DNA of 64,000 nt, from assembly GCA_033439255.1 (NCBI GenBank), contig CM065885.1:1-64000 (forward strand), in the 5' to 3' direction. A program made the position numbers and the translations under genes. Position 1 is the stretch's first letter. Every line of letters starts with the position of its first letter. Shown one piece after another: positions 45,560-57,820 of the stretch. Under the pieces are notes generated by a model. That model had not been told where the DNA came from and made no database searches. It worked only from the letters and a program-made list of their open reading frames with translations. Origin of the DNA: Hericium rajendrae. Lineage: Eukaryota; Basidiomycota; Agaricomycetes; Russulales; Hericiaceae.

Positions 45560-48269
45560 AGTTGGTTGATTGCGAGCCAAGGCGCCGGGTCCCTATTGGT
45601 AATGCCACCCAACGGGATGCAGCCCTGGACATCGGGGGCCCTAGAAGTCCACATTCTGTCCGTGGCCGCAAAAGGAACCCAAATGAGCTCCTTGAATTGG
45701 CCGTACACCCTGTCCCGTATGACAATTGAGTCCGCCTGGGAGACCCGGTTCATGAAGTCAATCCAGTTGATAAAATAGGAGCACGCATGGAAGTTCTTCT
45801 GGCCGGGAGGTGGCACGAACTTGGGAGGGGGGAAAAACCGGGCAAACTGAATGTTGTGCCAGTGGGCCCCGTTCACCATACGGATGTGGACACAATAAAA
45901 GTAGGGTGTGAGAAGCCGCTTCTTGAAGACCCTGGGAGTAATCTCCGACCGCTTGTCCGGCGTGAGCTTGGCATAGGAAGACTGGGTCCCTTTCTTCGGG
46001 TTCGGAACCTCGGAGAAGACATCATAGGCAAACTGACGCCAGATATGATTGAGACGGAGATTGACATTGAGGTCCATGTCAGAGTCAGCGTCATTGAGAA
46101 GGGCCGGACCCATGTCTGCGCTGGTAGGATGGGCTGACGGGGGAACGATGATCTGAGCAAGGACGGGATCATCGAAGTAGGCGACGTCCTCATCCGGAAT
46201 GTCCTGGAGCTCAGCTACATCCGTGGTGACACGGATATTGCGGTTGTGAGTACGAGCCGGATTGGACGGGCCTGCACGGGTGCGAGTAATGGAGAGTTGG
46301 AATGCAGCCTTGATCTCGCCAATGTGAGCATAGCTGTAGAGCTGAGCCAGGAGATCGGGTTCGGCAGTGTGTGCAGTTCCGGGCATGCGATAGACGGAGT
46401 CTGATGTCCAGATATCGGCCAGGAACCAGACCCCATGTCGGTAGTGCACCGGCCGGACTCCGCCGAGTTCGGGATCCTCGATGTCGGGGTTGGGGTCATA
46501 AGACGGGACAGTGAATTTGTTCCAGCATGTGAGGTCTGCAAGTTCTCGGTGGTGCTCGTAGTCATCGGGACGGTAGTTGAGAGCATTGAGCATCCAGATG
46601 CAGGCAGCACCAAGGGTGAGGGAGCTTCTCCAGACACGAATCTCAGGAGAGGCTGCGTGGAAGTTCTGAAAGACCATGTTGAGCGCGGCCAAGCGATAGA
46701 ATTTAAAGAACCTGTGCAGAAAGAAAGTGTGTATGAGTGGGCGAGATGAGAGGTAGACAGAAGAAAGAAACATACCAGAAGGTCTTGGTAGGAATGCAGA
46801 TGAGGCTCCGAAGGATGGCCGGCGGGATGTCAGTAAGGTAATCAGCCGCATGTCGGAAGGAGATCCTGCCCTCGAGCCGAGCACAGCCCTCTTGATCGGT
46901 AGCATCATGATTGCCTGCGGCCCTGATGTAGACGGCTCCAACGCGGTCGAGATCACTGAGGAGCTTCCCCAACGTGCCCGGAAGGAGATCACGGGCCCTC
47001 CGATGACGCCAAACTCCCGGATGGAGCTGATAGTGAAGGGTCTTGTCCGTAGTATAAGCTTGGACATAACAAACTCGATCCTTTCTGCCGGCAGTGCCCG
47101 GAACCAGACGAAAGCCTCCGACCTCGCCTATCTGTGCATCCCAATCAACCTGGATCCCACGGCCATCGTAAGTCTTCGGAATGCTCGCAATGAGACGCTC
47201 TCGATCGGAGTCAGATATGCTGGGGAGAGCAAGGTCGAGGGTGTCGCCAATGTTGTCGATGCACCAATGGACTGTGCTGCGAGGGAGGGAAATCTCGAGG
47301 CCGACGTCAACCTTCCAGCTGCTCCGGTGAATGAGACTGAGGTCGACAAATTCAAAGAGATAGTCCAGGGCAGCTTGACGGGCTTCATCATCATCGGGCT
47401 CATGGGGAGCTTGGCCCTTGGATCCGCGGAGTTCGTGGGAAAAGAACATCCCAGCAAACCTACTGTCCTCCTCAGCGCGATCGAGCATGGCCGTCGCAAG
47501 CTTATTGAGGCAGTGGTGAGGCATGTCTATGGTGCCGTTGTGGAGCCTGCCTTGGACATCCCCGGAGGACATGTAGGCTGAGGTGTAGTCGATGGGGTAG
47601 TGGCTGGAATGATACGGATGGGCCTCAACCATGGATGGGTGGAGCACATTGTCGTAAAAGTCTTTGAGCGTCGGTTGGGACAGTGCAACACCGTCACCCT
47701 GGTTGAGAGACGCAGGGAAATGGCACCGAACGACGTGACACTGAGCAACCTTGCCAAGTGCAAGGTTTGCTATGTTGTGGAGGGAAACCATAGTCTCTGT
47801 GCCCTGAAATGGATGGTGAAAATGAAGGTGAGGTTACAAAAGGACGTGAAGGAGGAAGCGAGAAAGAACATACCCGAACAGTGACAGCGACCTCGATATG
47901 ATTTTTCTTTTTGAGCATCTCCGAAAAGGGGGGGACTGGAAAGATAGCCAAGGGGATCGTGTATGGGATCTGCTTGTCCACACCAATGATGGAGTCGTAG
48001 TCGCGCATGATTTCGAACTGCGGGTTGACGACGTGAGCCATACGGGGATTGATGATGAGACGGTTGACGGTTTCACCGTCGTCGTTGAGAGAACGACCGG
48101 CGAGAACGTAGCGGATGAAGCGCTGAGCATTGAACGCAGCGGTGTCTGGCTCGCGATTCTGGTTGACGAGGCGGAACTCCTCGAACAAGTGACCTGCCTC
48201 CTTGACGAATGACTGGAGGCTGATTTGCTTCAGCTCCTGATCTTCGTCGGGGTAGTTTGCAGCTGTCAT
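45560..48269 (-). CDS. 895-residue protein family, cassette copy 2, 3' end lost
   Basis: Start at 48269 aligns with the start of copy 1. Exons: 48269-47874, 47803-46776 and 46711 to about 45560, with the same intron phases. All conserved blocks of copy 1 are present, including VDVGLEISLPRSTVHWCIDNI and QKNFHACSYFINWIDFMNRV. The match ends at PAPWLAINQ, where element C begins. The frame then reads through the element terminus for about 35 foreign residues to a stop at 45445, so about 25 residues of the native acidic tail are missing. The protein may still work, since only the tail is lost. A TATA-like site lies near 48403. Confidence 0.75.
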
Positions 48270-48439
48270 ATGGAATGAGTTGGGGTGGAGGGGTTGGGAC
48301 AAAGGTGAAAGGCGAAGGGTTGAGTTGGGAGTTGGGTGAAGACTATGGTAGACTTTGAAGGGGATTCAAAATCTAGGTGGGATAACCAAATGAGGATGGT
48401 TTATATATGTGTGAGCGAGGAATGGGGTTGAAATGAAAC

Positions 48440-48650
48440 ATGGCAGATAATCTGTAATTGATCGATTTGAGGAACGAATGATGTTAAAATGAGCGATTTG
48501 AGGAACGAATGATGTTAAAATGAGCGATTTGAGGAACGAATGATGTTAAAATGAGCGATTTGAGGAACGAATGATGTTAAAATGAGCGATTTCAGGAACG
48601 AATGATGTTAAAATGAGCGATTTCAGGAACGAATGATGTTAGAATCACTG
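48440..48650. repeat. 31-bp tandem repeat upstream of copy 2
   Basis: About six units of GATTTGAGGAACGAATGATG followed by TTAAAATGAGC. It lies in the promoter region of the 895-residue gene. Confidence 0.9.
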
Positions 48651-48719
48651 ATTGAGGAACCAGGGTTATCGATGATCAAAAATGGAGGGTATTTGAAATG
48701 ATATCGATGATCAAAAAAT

Positions 48720-49285
48720 CGAGCGTGGTCGACGCTCGTGCACGTACCCAGTCAGGGCGGGTGGGCGATGGAATAACAGGCACGGTCGAAAGATGCTCGT
48801 CTCTGCATGATTGGCGGGAGTCAATGCCCGACTGAGTGCGAGACTTCGGAACATGTACGAGCGGCCGCGACGCTCGTTCATGTACTAACATGTGCCTGAG
48901 TCGCCGTGTGTGAGGGTCGCGCATTTGTCGGGTGTACTGACGAGCGTCCCTGCCGCTCGTGCGTGTACAGGGTTGTGCTTAACTTAAGATACACGTGAGC
49001 TTCACATAAGCGGCAAGGACGCTCGTCAGTGTACCGAGGGCTGCTTCAACGGAACGTGCACGTGACTCGTCTATGAGCTGGGTACATGCACGAGCGTCCT
49101 TGCCGCTCATCAGTGTACCGAGGGCTGCTTCAACGGAACGTGCACGTGACTCGTCTATGAGCTGGGTACACTGACGAGCGTCCTTGCCGCTCGTCAGTGT
49201 ACCGAGGGCTGCTTGTATGGCACGTGCACGTGACACACGCATGAGCTTGGTACGGGCAGGAGTGGCAAGGATGCTCGTCAGCATG
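48720..49285. repeat. Palindromic GAGCGTCC minisatellite
   Basis: About three ~100-bp units with ACGAGCGTCCTTGCCGCTC, CAGTGTACCGAGGGCTGCTT and GAACGTGCACGTGACTCGTC, plus degenerate relatives from 48720. The GAGCG...CGCTC palindrome recurs across the right half of the window. Confidence 0.85.
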
Positions 49286-49439
49286 AACCTCGGCTATCCG
49301 ACTTGTCCCCATTTTCATATGTCCACCTCGCTATCTTTAGTGTTCAAGGCAGGACAGAATGGAAAACATAGCATTCATGATGTACACATTGAAAATCATT
49401 ACAAGTCATTACAAGTCATTACAAACCGTTACACTGCTG

Positions 49440-50661
49440 CTATGATGATGATAATGCCGATGAATAGTGCAATGTAACGGTCAGACGGGTCTGCGAGATG
49501 AAGTATATAGTCCACAAAAACAAAGACGTCCAGCGACGCCCGGACTTGCGATGAGGAGGGACCTGAACTGGAGCGAGGCGCAGGGGGTTGGGGTCTCCGC
49601 CACGTCCTCGAGCACCACGTCCGCCACGGCCTCCACCACGTCCACCACGGGCTCCGCGAGACGGCCCGGGCTGGGTGCCCACTGCATCCCCGAACGATGA
49701 GAAGTTGACATCGGGAACGTTGTCGATCTCCTCCGCCTCTGACTCCTCCACCTCCTCCTCATGCGCTGCCTGCTGCAATCGGCGTCGCTCGATGTCGTCG
49801 TGTCTCATGTGGGGCTCGATGACGATGTGGCTCGGCTCGATGACAGCGCGTTTGGGCCGGCTGCTCTCCGACTTGGGCGGGGACGCGGATGGCTTGCGCT
49901 TCTGGCGCAGCGGAGGCGGGGAGGGAGAAGGGTCCTCGTCCATGCTCGACGTGCGGTGTTCGAGAGGGGTCAGGCCTTCCCCGAAGATGTCGTCGACGTC
50001 CATGGTCGGCGGCTCGGCAGGATCCTGCTCCACCAGTTGCTGCGTCGGGCGGGGGTCAAGCGAGAGATGCCGGAAGCGCTCCTGAGCTTGCTCCTGCCCG
50101 CTCTCGTCCATGAGGGTGGTGTCACGAGTGACACTGGCATCGGCGATGAGAGGGGAGGTGCGCTGGGGCGAGGGCAGCTGGGACGAGGGCGGCTGGGGCG
50201 AGGGCGGCTGGGGCGAGGGCGGCTGGGGCGAGGGCGGCTGGGGCGAGGGCGGCCGCGGCGAGGCCGGAGACGGAGGTGGAGGCGGAGGCGGAGGCAGCGA
50301 AGAGCGGGGCCGGGGCCGGGGCGGAGGCGTATGTGGGACCGGAGGGCCCATAGGTTGTCGTGCCCGCTCAGGCGCCTTCCCTTTCCCGACGACAACGGAT
50401 TCCTCCGGGGGCGGGGTGGACTCCTCTGGCGGCGGGGTGGACTCCTCCGGCGGCGGGGTGGACTTCGCACGGGACATGGACGACGAAGCAGCAGGCCGCA
50501 CAGTTGATGCCTTGCTGGATGACGCGACAGGCTGGGTAGCCTGTTGCGCGGCCTTGCCCTTGGGCTGCTTAGCCTTGGGGGGCTGCTTAGTCTTTGGGGG
50601 CTTCGTGGACTTCGGGGCCTTCGGCTTCTTCGGGGCCTTGGCCTTGACCTTCTTCGGACAT
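49440..50661 (-). pseudogene. Detached C-terminal tail of SNF2-like copy 2
   Basis: Open on the minus strand from about 50661 to the stop at 49440. It begins with a lysine-rich stretch (CPKKVKAKAPKKPKAPKSTK) and continues through TPPPEES repeats, SPQPP repeats (50160-50260), QKRKPSASPPKS, RHDDIERRR and a Gly/Arg-rich end with PNPLRLAPVQVPPHR. These last blocks match the tail of copy 1 (KKRKPSASPPKS, RHEEIEQRR, PDPLKLAPVQ). It is therefore the tail exon of the helicase at 53374-57681, separated from it by a 2.7-kb insertion. A splice across the insertion is not excluded, but I found no in-phase donor. Confidence 0.65.
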
Positions 50662-53373
50662 CTGAGAAATCTGTTTTGTATATAGCAGCAAGTCCTATTA
50701 TGGGCCCTATCAGTGAGCTATGAGGGCTATGAACTTGGACTATTTAGCTATGTGGAGCTATGGAGCCTATGATAGCCTCCATAGCATGAAGTGTCAGATA
50801 CATAGGGTGTCATAGCCTCTATAGCTAGGGGTGTCATATACATAGGACTATGATACTTACCAAGGGAAACTATGACTACTATGGCTACTATAGTCCTTAT
50901 GATGAGCCACCTAGGTGGTCAAGACATTTAGTCAAAATTTTCTTATATTCAAGGGGTAGACTACTACAAACAAGGAAGATACAAAATCTAACACTATTTA
51001 ACTAGTAAACGAAGGTCCTAAATAGACCTCGCGCCCTCGCACCTCTTGCGTGTCACCATCTGTGTGTGAATGGACAGGTGCGCTCTCGCCCGGCGGGTGC
51101 ATGCTGTCGGGCGGAGGGCGACGAAACGGGCTGCGCGGGCCGCGCGCGAACTGGCATGGCCGTGCTTGGCCGTACGCGCGCGCACGGGGCGAGGCGGCCA
51201 TGTGCGGGGTGAGGCATCGGCGCACGGGCCATGCATGGGACGAGGCGGGGGGGCGCAAATCGTGCGTGGCCGCGCGCGAGCTGGCGCGGCCGTCCCTGGC
51301 TGTACGCGCATGCATGGGGCGAGGCGGCCGTGTGCGGGGCATGGTGTCGGCGCACGGGTCATGCGCGGGACGGGGCGGGGCGGGGTATCACGGATCGTGC
51401 ATGGCCGCGCGTGAGTTGGCACGGTCTTGCGTGGCCTTGCTCGCGCGCGGGGCGATGAGGTCGTGCGGGGGTCGTGTGCGGGGCAGGGCATCGGCGCACA
51501 GGCCATGCCGGAGCAGGCGAGGTGCGCCGGTCGTGCTGGCCGTGCGCGCACTCGTGCGGACCCGCCTAGTCGCGCGTTTGCGTGCGGACGCTGGGGCGGA
51601 CGTGTTCGCGCCGTCCGGGCATGCGAGAGTGTGCGCCTGCATCCAAAACTCGGTCCTCCCGAGGCCGGACGGTGTCGCGCACTCGCAGGAGTGCTGCACC
51701 GGCTGGAGAGGCCGTCCGCGGCGTGCACGCGCAGCTCAGACCTCGCGCGGGCTTGCGACCTTGCGTGGCCGTGTGCGCACAGCCGGATGTCGCGGCCGCG
51801 AGCGCATTCTCGACGGCGCGGTGGTTGTATGACCCGCACGAACCTGTTGAGGACGTGCGGGAAGATGTTGAAGGGATGCGAGGGCGCGGGAGGCCGGGCG
51901 AACGGCGTGTCGTGCCCCGTTGCCACGGCAACGAGGCGTGACGACGCGAACGCGGATGACGTTGTCGGGGGGATGGGACCGCGGCGGGCTCGTGGACGTG
52001 GGCGCGGGGTGTCGAAGATGATGGGAGCGCGGTTGCAAAAAAGCAAACGCGAGTATCGCTCGTTCGACGAGCGATACTCGCTGTGTTAGTACGAGAAGAC
52101 AATGAATAAATCATGTTTACTTACCTGCGAGCCCTCGTGGCATGTGTTTATCCCTCTCGACTTGGTTCCGACCGTTGAAGGCGCCGTCTGTGGAGAAAGA
52201 AAGGGAGACGAGGGGAGACGAAGAGAGAGACGAAGATGGAGTGAGCAAGCACAAGTCGCGCGACAAGTGCTTCAGCCACAGCACTCCACTCTCGCGCCTC
52301 GCGGATTCGACTCTAACCAACCAAATAAAATCGCATTAAATCCCCAAAAAAAAGGGACAGGATACTAGAGGTCGGTATATATACAACTAATGAGCTGTAC
52401 TTGTACCGACCGTGCAATATGCTCGGGCATTGCACAATCCACTTATTGAAATCTAACAGCCAGCCTCTGACGAGATGCCCGGCAACGACCGGCCCGGTCT
52501 CGGCAGCCACATTTGGCGCTCCGCTGGCCACGTCTATATAAGGCGTGCGCGACACGCTTTCTCTCTCTCTTCTTTACCACTATCATCCCTCGTCTTTCGT
52601 CATTCTCTCTTCTCCTGCCTCAACTCTCCGATGTTCGGTAAGTTGTTATGTTGTTGTTATATTGTTTCATTGTTCATTAATCCTACTGTTCTTTGTAGAC
52701 TTCTACATTTTCGCTTTTATTACCCTAAGTAAGTCTTATGGTTTTATCTATATCTATATCTATATCTATATCTTATATACTAATTTGTTGACTTTGCCTT
52801 TGAGATTATTTTCGCTTTTTCTTATCTATGAAGTAAGTCTTATCTTATCCTTTTATCTATCTTTTTATCTTTTATATATATCTTATCTTATCTTATCATC
52901 TTATCTTTGTATGTTTTGTTATCTTATCTTGAAGTGTTGGTCTTTATAGTGTATTATAGATATGTAGTGATGCTTGTAGTTTTGTACTAAAATGTTGTAA
53001 TTTAATATTGTTTGAAATATAATGCTTTTAAATTCTTGATGTTTTGAATATCTTAGATGCAACAAGACTGAAATTTATAATATATCTGAATATTTGAATA
53101 TCTTTTTAGCACTCATAAGCAGCATACAAGACAGAGGTGATATAGAGTAGATAGCAGCCTTACTAGCTAGACATGATATAATAATAGAGATATATCACAT
53201 AGCTGACATAGCTATGATAGCCATTATATACTATGGTAGCTATGATAGCTATGGTAGCTATGATAGCTATGGTAGCTATGATAGCTCTATATAGATAACC
53301 TCACTACTATGGAGTAGCTATGTAGAAAAGAGGACTCCTATGGCCCTATCAGAGCTATATAAGCTACATAGTG
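50662..53373. mobile_element. 2.7-kb insertion in SNF2-like copy 2
   Basis: The edges are rich in CTATGATAGC-like words (50700-50900 and 53150-53370), and both contain GGCCCTATCAG followed by AGCTAT in the same direction. The core 51050-52050 is CpG-rich with GCGCGGGC-type words and no credible gene. 52050-52080 has a palindrome with arms CGAGTATCGCTCG. 52530-52740 resembles a promoter (TATATAAGG, CT-rich stretch, ATG followed by GTAAGT). 52740-53100 is (TATC)n-rich. I recognise no transposase. Confidence 0.5.
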
Positions 53374-56300
53374 TCATATACCACTGGTGCTTTTCTCAGA
53401 TGGAGCTTCATCGTCGTCTTCCTTCCCGAGGGCATTGGCATCCGCCTCCATCTCCACCAGTTCGCTCTCGTCCTGGTCGGCTTCCAACGCTGTGAGAATC
53501 TTGTCTGGAAAAGGATGCTTTCAGCCAGTGGGTGGGATCGTATCACGAGAAATGGATCTTACCGAGGACGCCGCGTTTGTTTGTGAACGCCTCCATGATG
53601 CGTCCCTTGTCGAACGACAGATTGTTGAGCGCGACGTCGGGAGTGTCAGATCCGATCAGCCGATAGATGCGCACGCGCTTCTGCTGCATCTGACGCCAGA
53701 TGCGTCTGATCGCCTGGCTATCGGCCGAGTCGTCCCAGACGACGTCCTACGATGAAGTTCAGAAAACAAAGCAGTTAGCGACACATATCGAAGCCGTTAG
53801 AGCTACTTACGAGGATGATCATGATGTTGGCGAAGGTCATGTTGAGGCCCACGCCACCGACACTGGACATGATGAGGACGCGAGCGCCGTCGCGATCTTG
53901 CTTCCGGAACTCGTCAAGAATGAGCGGCCTCTGCGAAGCCTTGTGGTTGCCGTGCATCTCGATGAACTTGATGCCATGGGCCGTGAGGACCTAGATGAGA
54001 AGATGAGGTTGAACGGTCACGAGCTGCAATGACGATAGATTGACTTACGGAGGTGATGAGGGCATATGTCGCCGGGAAGAATGCGAAGAGGACAATCTTG
54101 TCCGGCCCGAGATTGTCAGGCAGAGGATCATCCTTGTCTTCGGCGATGGGGGCGGGCTCGAACACGCCGACGTCGTCATTGTCGGGGTCAGCACGGTAAG
54201 ACAGGGGAGGGGCATCGTCGACGGCAAGATGGTGTTGGGCGATGGCGATGACGGCGTCGAGCTTGCGGGAGGGGTAGCTCTGGTACGTCGTCAGGTCGAC
54301 GGGGTAGACAACGTTGGGGATGTCGTTGTTGGCGGCGGGATGAATGAGAGCACGGCGGAAGTTCAGGTAGAAGTCCTAAAAGTAAAATAAAAGACAGTCA
54401 GGTAAATCAGAGGCGAGGAAGGGTGAGCAGCGAGCGTCCGGGACGCTCGTGCGTATCCACAGTCACGGGCGCTTGCCCGCAGTCACGACATGCGCGAGCG
54501 TCCGGGACGCTCGTGCACGTCCACAGTCATGGGCGCTTGTCCGCAGTCGCGACACGCGCGAGCGTCGCGGACGCTCGAAGTTTTCTCCCGAATGACAATC
54601 GCTCGAACTCACCTTCGAGGCACCCCGTCTTCCCTCCTGCGTGTGCACAGACTGCTCGAGCAGTGCCTCCAGTGCATCATACTCATGCTGGTAGAGCCGC
54701 ATCGTAAAGATGTGCTCGGTGTACAGCCGCAAGGTCAGCAGTGGCTTCCCCTCCCAATCCACCGACGCTATCGTCCGCCGGATGACGAGCCCCGAAAAGT
54801 GTTCTCGCATTTGCGCGACGTACGGGGCCATCTCCTTCGACACCTCGCTGACCGTGTCGGTATCCGCACCCCGAAGCACGTTGGTGACCGACTCGGGGTC
54901 GACGGCCCGTTTCTTACGGTCCTTCCGCAGCCCACGTATTTGCGCCCGGTTCATGTCGCGTGCCTCCGCGTCGTTGGAGATAAAGAACTCGATTCGCAAT
55001 GCCCGTCCGACATTCCACAGGTCCTGCAACAAGAACAACAGGGTCAGTCCAGTCAGTCGTGCAACCCGCCACCAGCCTTACCATGGCCTTGCTCGAGACC
55101 GGTGTCGCTGACATCCCCAGGACCCCATGCGACATGGATGCTAATGCCGTCACTCCCATGAAGAACTGGCCAATGTTGCGGCACTGATGGATCTCGTCGA
55201 TCACCGCAAGACCCCACTGCCGCCCGAATACCGTCTTCGCAGCCATCTCCTTGGCTTGCGCCCCCATGCGCACCTCTGGCGCCTTCGACGGGGTGTTGCG
55301 CGTGTTCGAGAGGGCAACTTTCCCCGTGTTCCCCAAGGTCTGCAACCCAACGACGTCAGTCCTCTGCTCAACCACACCCAGATCATGTCCACGTACCGGA
55401 TGTGAGACCACCATGATCCTCTTGTGCGGTGGTTGGTTCGATTTGTCGAACACCTCCCACACTGGCTGCTGCGAGTTGTATGTCCCCAGACACAATGCAA
55501 TGTCGAAGGACGCCGGCCCCAAGTACCTGTGAAGCTCAACCACGATCTGGTCCACCAAACTCACCGGCACCACAATAATATGTGGACGCGCGAGCTCCTC
55601 CTTCTTGAGGGCTTTCAGCCACCAGTCGGTCGCTGTGAACATCCCATCAGTGCCCTGGCTCACTGACGAACCAAAATGGACTTACAAACAGCAAACATCC
55701 CCGGCAGCTGGCCTTCGCCTTGCTCCGCGATGGTCATGGTCAGGTCGACCAACCACGCGTAGACAGCGATGGCCCCGACCGCCTGCAATGTCTTGCCCAG
55801 GCCCACTGCATCCATGTTGAGGGTGGGCCGAAGCTTGATGATATTGTTGAGGATCTTCAGAATCCCCGCCAGCTGATGCCAGCGCGGCGCAAACGGGACG
55901 GGGGGCGGGGACAGTGCCGCCCACGCCTGAGTCTCCCACGGCGTCACAACACCCTCTGGATCCACCGTCGTGTTGAAGAAAGGGAGCGTGGTGCGCCCCA
56001 GCCGTGCCCACAGGTCGTCCAGCGACAGGGTCTGGAACTCTGGGATGCCGTTGTCCCATTGCATGACGATCTCGTCGTCGACCATGAGCGAGGGCAGCAA
56101 AAGGACATCGTCGTCGTCGGAGGCTTCCGTCATGGCATCCAGCTCAGCCTGAAAGACCTGTGCCCAACGCTGGACGTCAGCCCGCGACGCAAGCTGTTTG
56201 GCTATGTCGCGAAGCCACTTGGGTAATTCTATGGTTGGCGGGCAATTTAGTTAGTTTGTTGCAAGAAAACGGATCATATTCACTTACTTGTCGCGTCCCC

Positions 56301-57681
56301 CTGTCGCACACCGTCCCCACGCTTGGAACTTTTCACCCCCAACCCATCCATCAAATCCAACAAGAACCCCCTCATGTCCTCGAAGGAGCGTTGTTGGTCA
56401 CTGTTGTATATAAACATCTCGAAGACCGGCTTCATCATCTTGAAACGGTTACTGATGTAGCGCAGCCGTGCCAACCGGATCTTCTCGCCGTCCCTCTTCA
56501 ACTCTGCAACAGACGTCCAGTCAGCATTTCGCTCTCGCACGGGGAACCCCCCCTGCGCGCAATCTGTGCAGCGGACGAGCGTCCTGGACGCTCGCGCATG
56601 TCCTGGCTCGCGTACCCACGGAGGTCACGTGCCGGAAGAGTGGGCACGCGAGCCAGGACATGCGCGAGCGTCCAGGACGCTCGTCCCTGTCCTGGCTCGC
56701 GAGCCCACTCTTCCGGCACGTGACCTCTCGTGATCCCCGTGAACGCGTGAGCCCGGACACGCGCAAGCGTCGAGGACGCTCATTCCTGCCACTGCACCGC
56801 TGGCACCCACCGCTTGATGTCCGCTATCACGGGCATGCCGCGGCTGGTACACGCACGAGCGTCGAGGACGCTCACGCTTGTGCCCTCGTGTGCAGGCATT
56901 GATGCCACAATATAGAACGTGGACTCACCATTCTTCATTTCCTCAAACTCCGTCTTGAACGGGCCCAGTCGAGCCCACGACCGCGCCACCATCTGCTGCT
57001 CCCTGTGCCATTGCAGCGCCATCCATCTCCTCACAAACTTCTGCACCGCCGGACGGGCACCCCCCGGTTGCCGTCGATCACCGTTCATCGTGTCCGGGTA
57101 CTTGGTATCGGCCCCAAACCATGCCTCGGCAATCTTCCCGAACTGCCAGTCGATCCCGGCGTCCTTCATGTCCGGAAACTACAGACATCCCATATTCAGC
57201 AACATCAACCAAATCAAGAAATCGGTTCCACTTACCGTCCCATCGGACCGTGACTGCGCCAACTCTTTGGGGTGGGCACCCGATCCTTCCAGGATGTCAT
57301 ACATGCTTTGCGTGAGCGTCCACTTCTTCATCTTCGACGCGACCCATCTGTTCCACAAGGTCCGCCCTTCAGAGTCGACGCGGATGTCACCTTTGCCCAC
57401 GCTCTCCCGCTCGCCCGCCGGTGTCGATGCAAACTTCTTCACGTACGCCCGGACCTTCTCCAAGCCCGTCGACCCCGCTGTCCCCCAATCGTCACTGTTC
57501 TCCACCGCCCACGGTGCCCCTTCGAAGCCGATGGCGACCTGCCACGTTGGCCAGGTCCAGCACTCTTCGTTCGTCTCCACCGACAAGTTGAGGAGAGTGG
57601 AGCCATAGGTTTGGTGATCCTGCACCGGTCGATCAGTTATGCTCTGTGACTTGGACAATGAACCACAATTACCTTTCCCAT
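53374..57681 (-). CDS. SNF2-like helicase, copy 2
   Basis: Starts at 57681 with a 3-codon first exon (57681-57673); exon 2 starts at 57619. Eleven further exons end at a stop at 53374. Order: N-terminal region shared with copy 1 (QTYGSTLLNLSVET, CWTWPTWQVAIGFEGAPW), a helical part, then ATPase motifs VGLGKTLQA (Walker A), VIDEIHQCRN (DEIH), MSATP, DFYLNFRRALIHPA, VGGVGLN and finally QAIRRIWRQMQ. Motif VI reads R in place of the expected G of Q-x-x-G-R (copy 1 has G). All exons are open in frame. The natural Lys-, Pro- and Arg/Gly-rich tail is missing, being displaced to 49440-50661. It stands upstream of the 895-residue gene on the same strand, whereas in copy 1 the two are divergent. Introns at 56509-56934 and 54378-54611 are filled with palindromic repeats. 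Confidence 0.7.
54420..54590. repeat. Palindromic repeats in an intron of SNF2-like copy 2
   Basis: Units such as GCGAGCGTCCGGGACGCTCG and GCGAGCGTCGCGGACGCTCG, within the intron 54378-54611. The central bases vary while the arms stay complementary. Confidence 0.85.
56565..56880. repeat. Palindromic repeats in a second intron of SNF2-like copy 2
   Basis: Five or so palindromes such as ACGAGCGTCCTGGACGCTCG and ACGAGCGTCGAGGACGCTC, separated by GCGAGCCAGGACATG-type spacers, in the intron 56509-56934. The matching introns of copy 1 (27220-27521 and 29415-29614) are also long; other introns are 50-70 nt. Confidence 0.85.
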
Positions 57682-57820
57682 TGTTTTTGTTTTTGATGTT
57701 GTTGTGGTTGTGGTTGTTGCTGTTGTTGCTGCTGGTGCTGCTGGTGCTGCTGGTGCTGCTGGAACGGGCGAAAGTCGCTAGCGCTACAATACCCTTCTAC
57801 TCGTTTATATATAATAACCA
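57682..57820 (-). promoter_or_regulatory. CAG/CAC-rich leader and TATA-like site of SNF2-like copy 2
   Basis: On the minus strand the leader consists of CAGCAGCAC and CAACAAC repeats up to the ATG at 57681. A TATATATAAAC sequence lies about 125 bp upstream. From 57850 to 58130 I see no gene. Confidence 0.5.

Noticed and set aside
49000-49280. CRISPR-like direct repeats
   Set aside because: The spacers are as repetitive as the repeats, and the genome is eukaryotic; this is a minisatellite.
51018-52050. Open frames of 220-342 codons on both strands
   Set aside because: The region is very CpG-rich, which removes stop codons; the translations are low-complexity Arg/Ala/Pro with no splice pattern or similarity to the other genes.
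53100-53370. Inverted terminal repeats of the 2.7-kb insertion
   Set aside because: The shared GGCCCTATCAG word is in direct, not inverted, orientation, and the rest is simple CTATGATAGC repetition.
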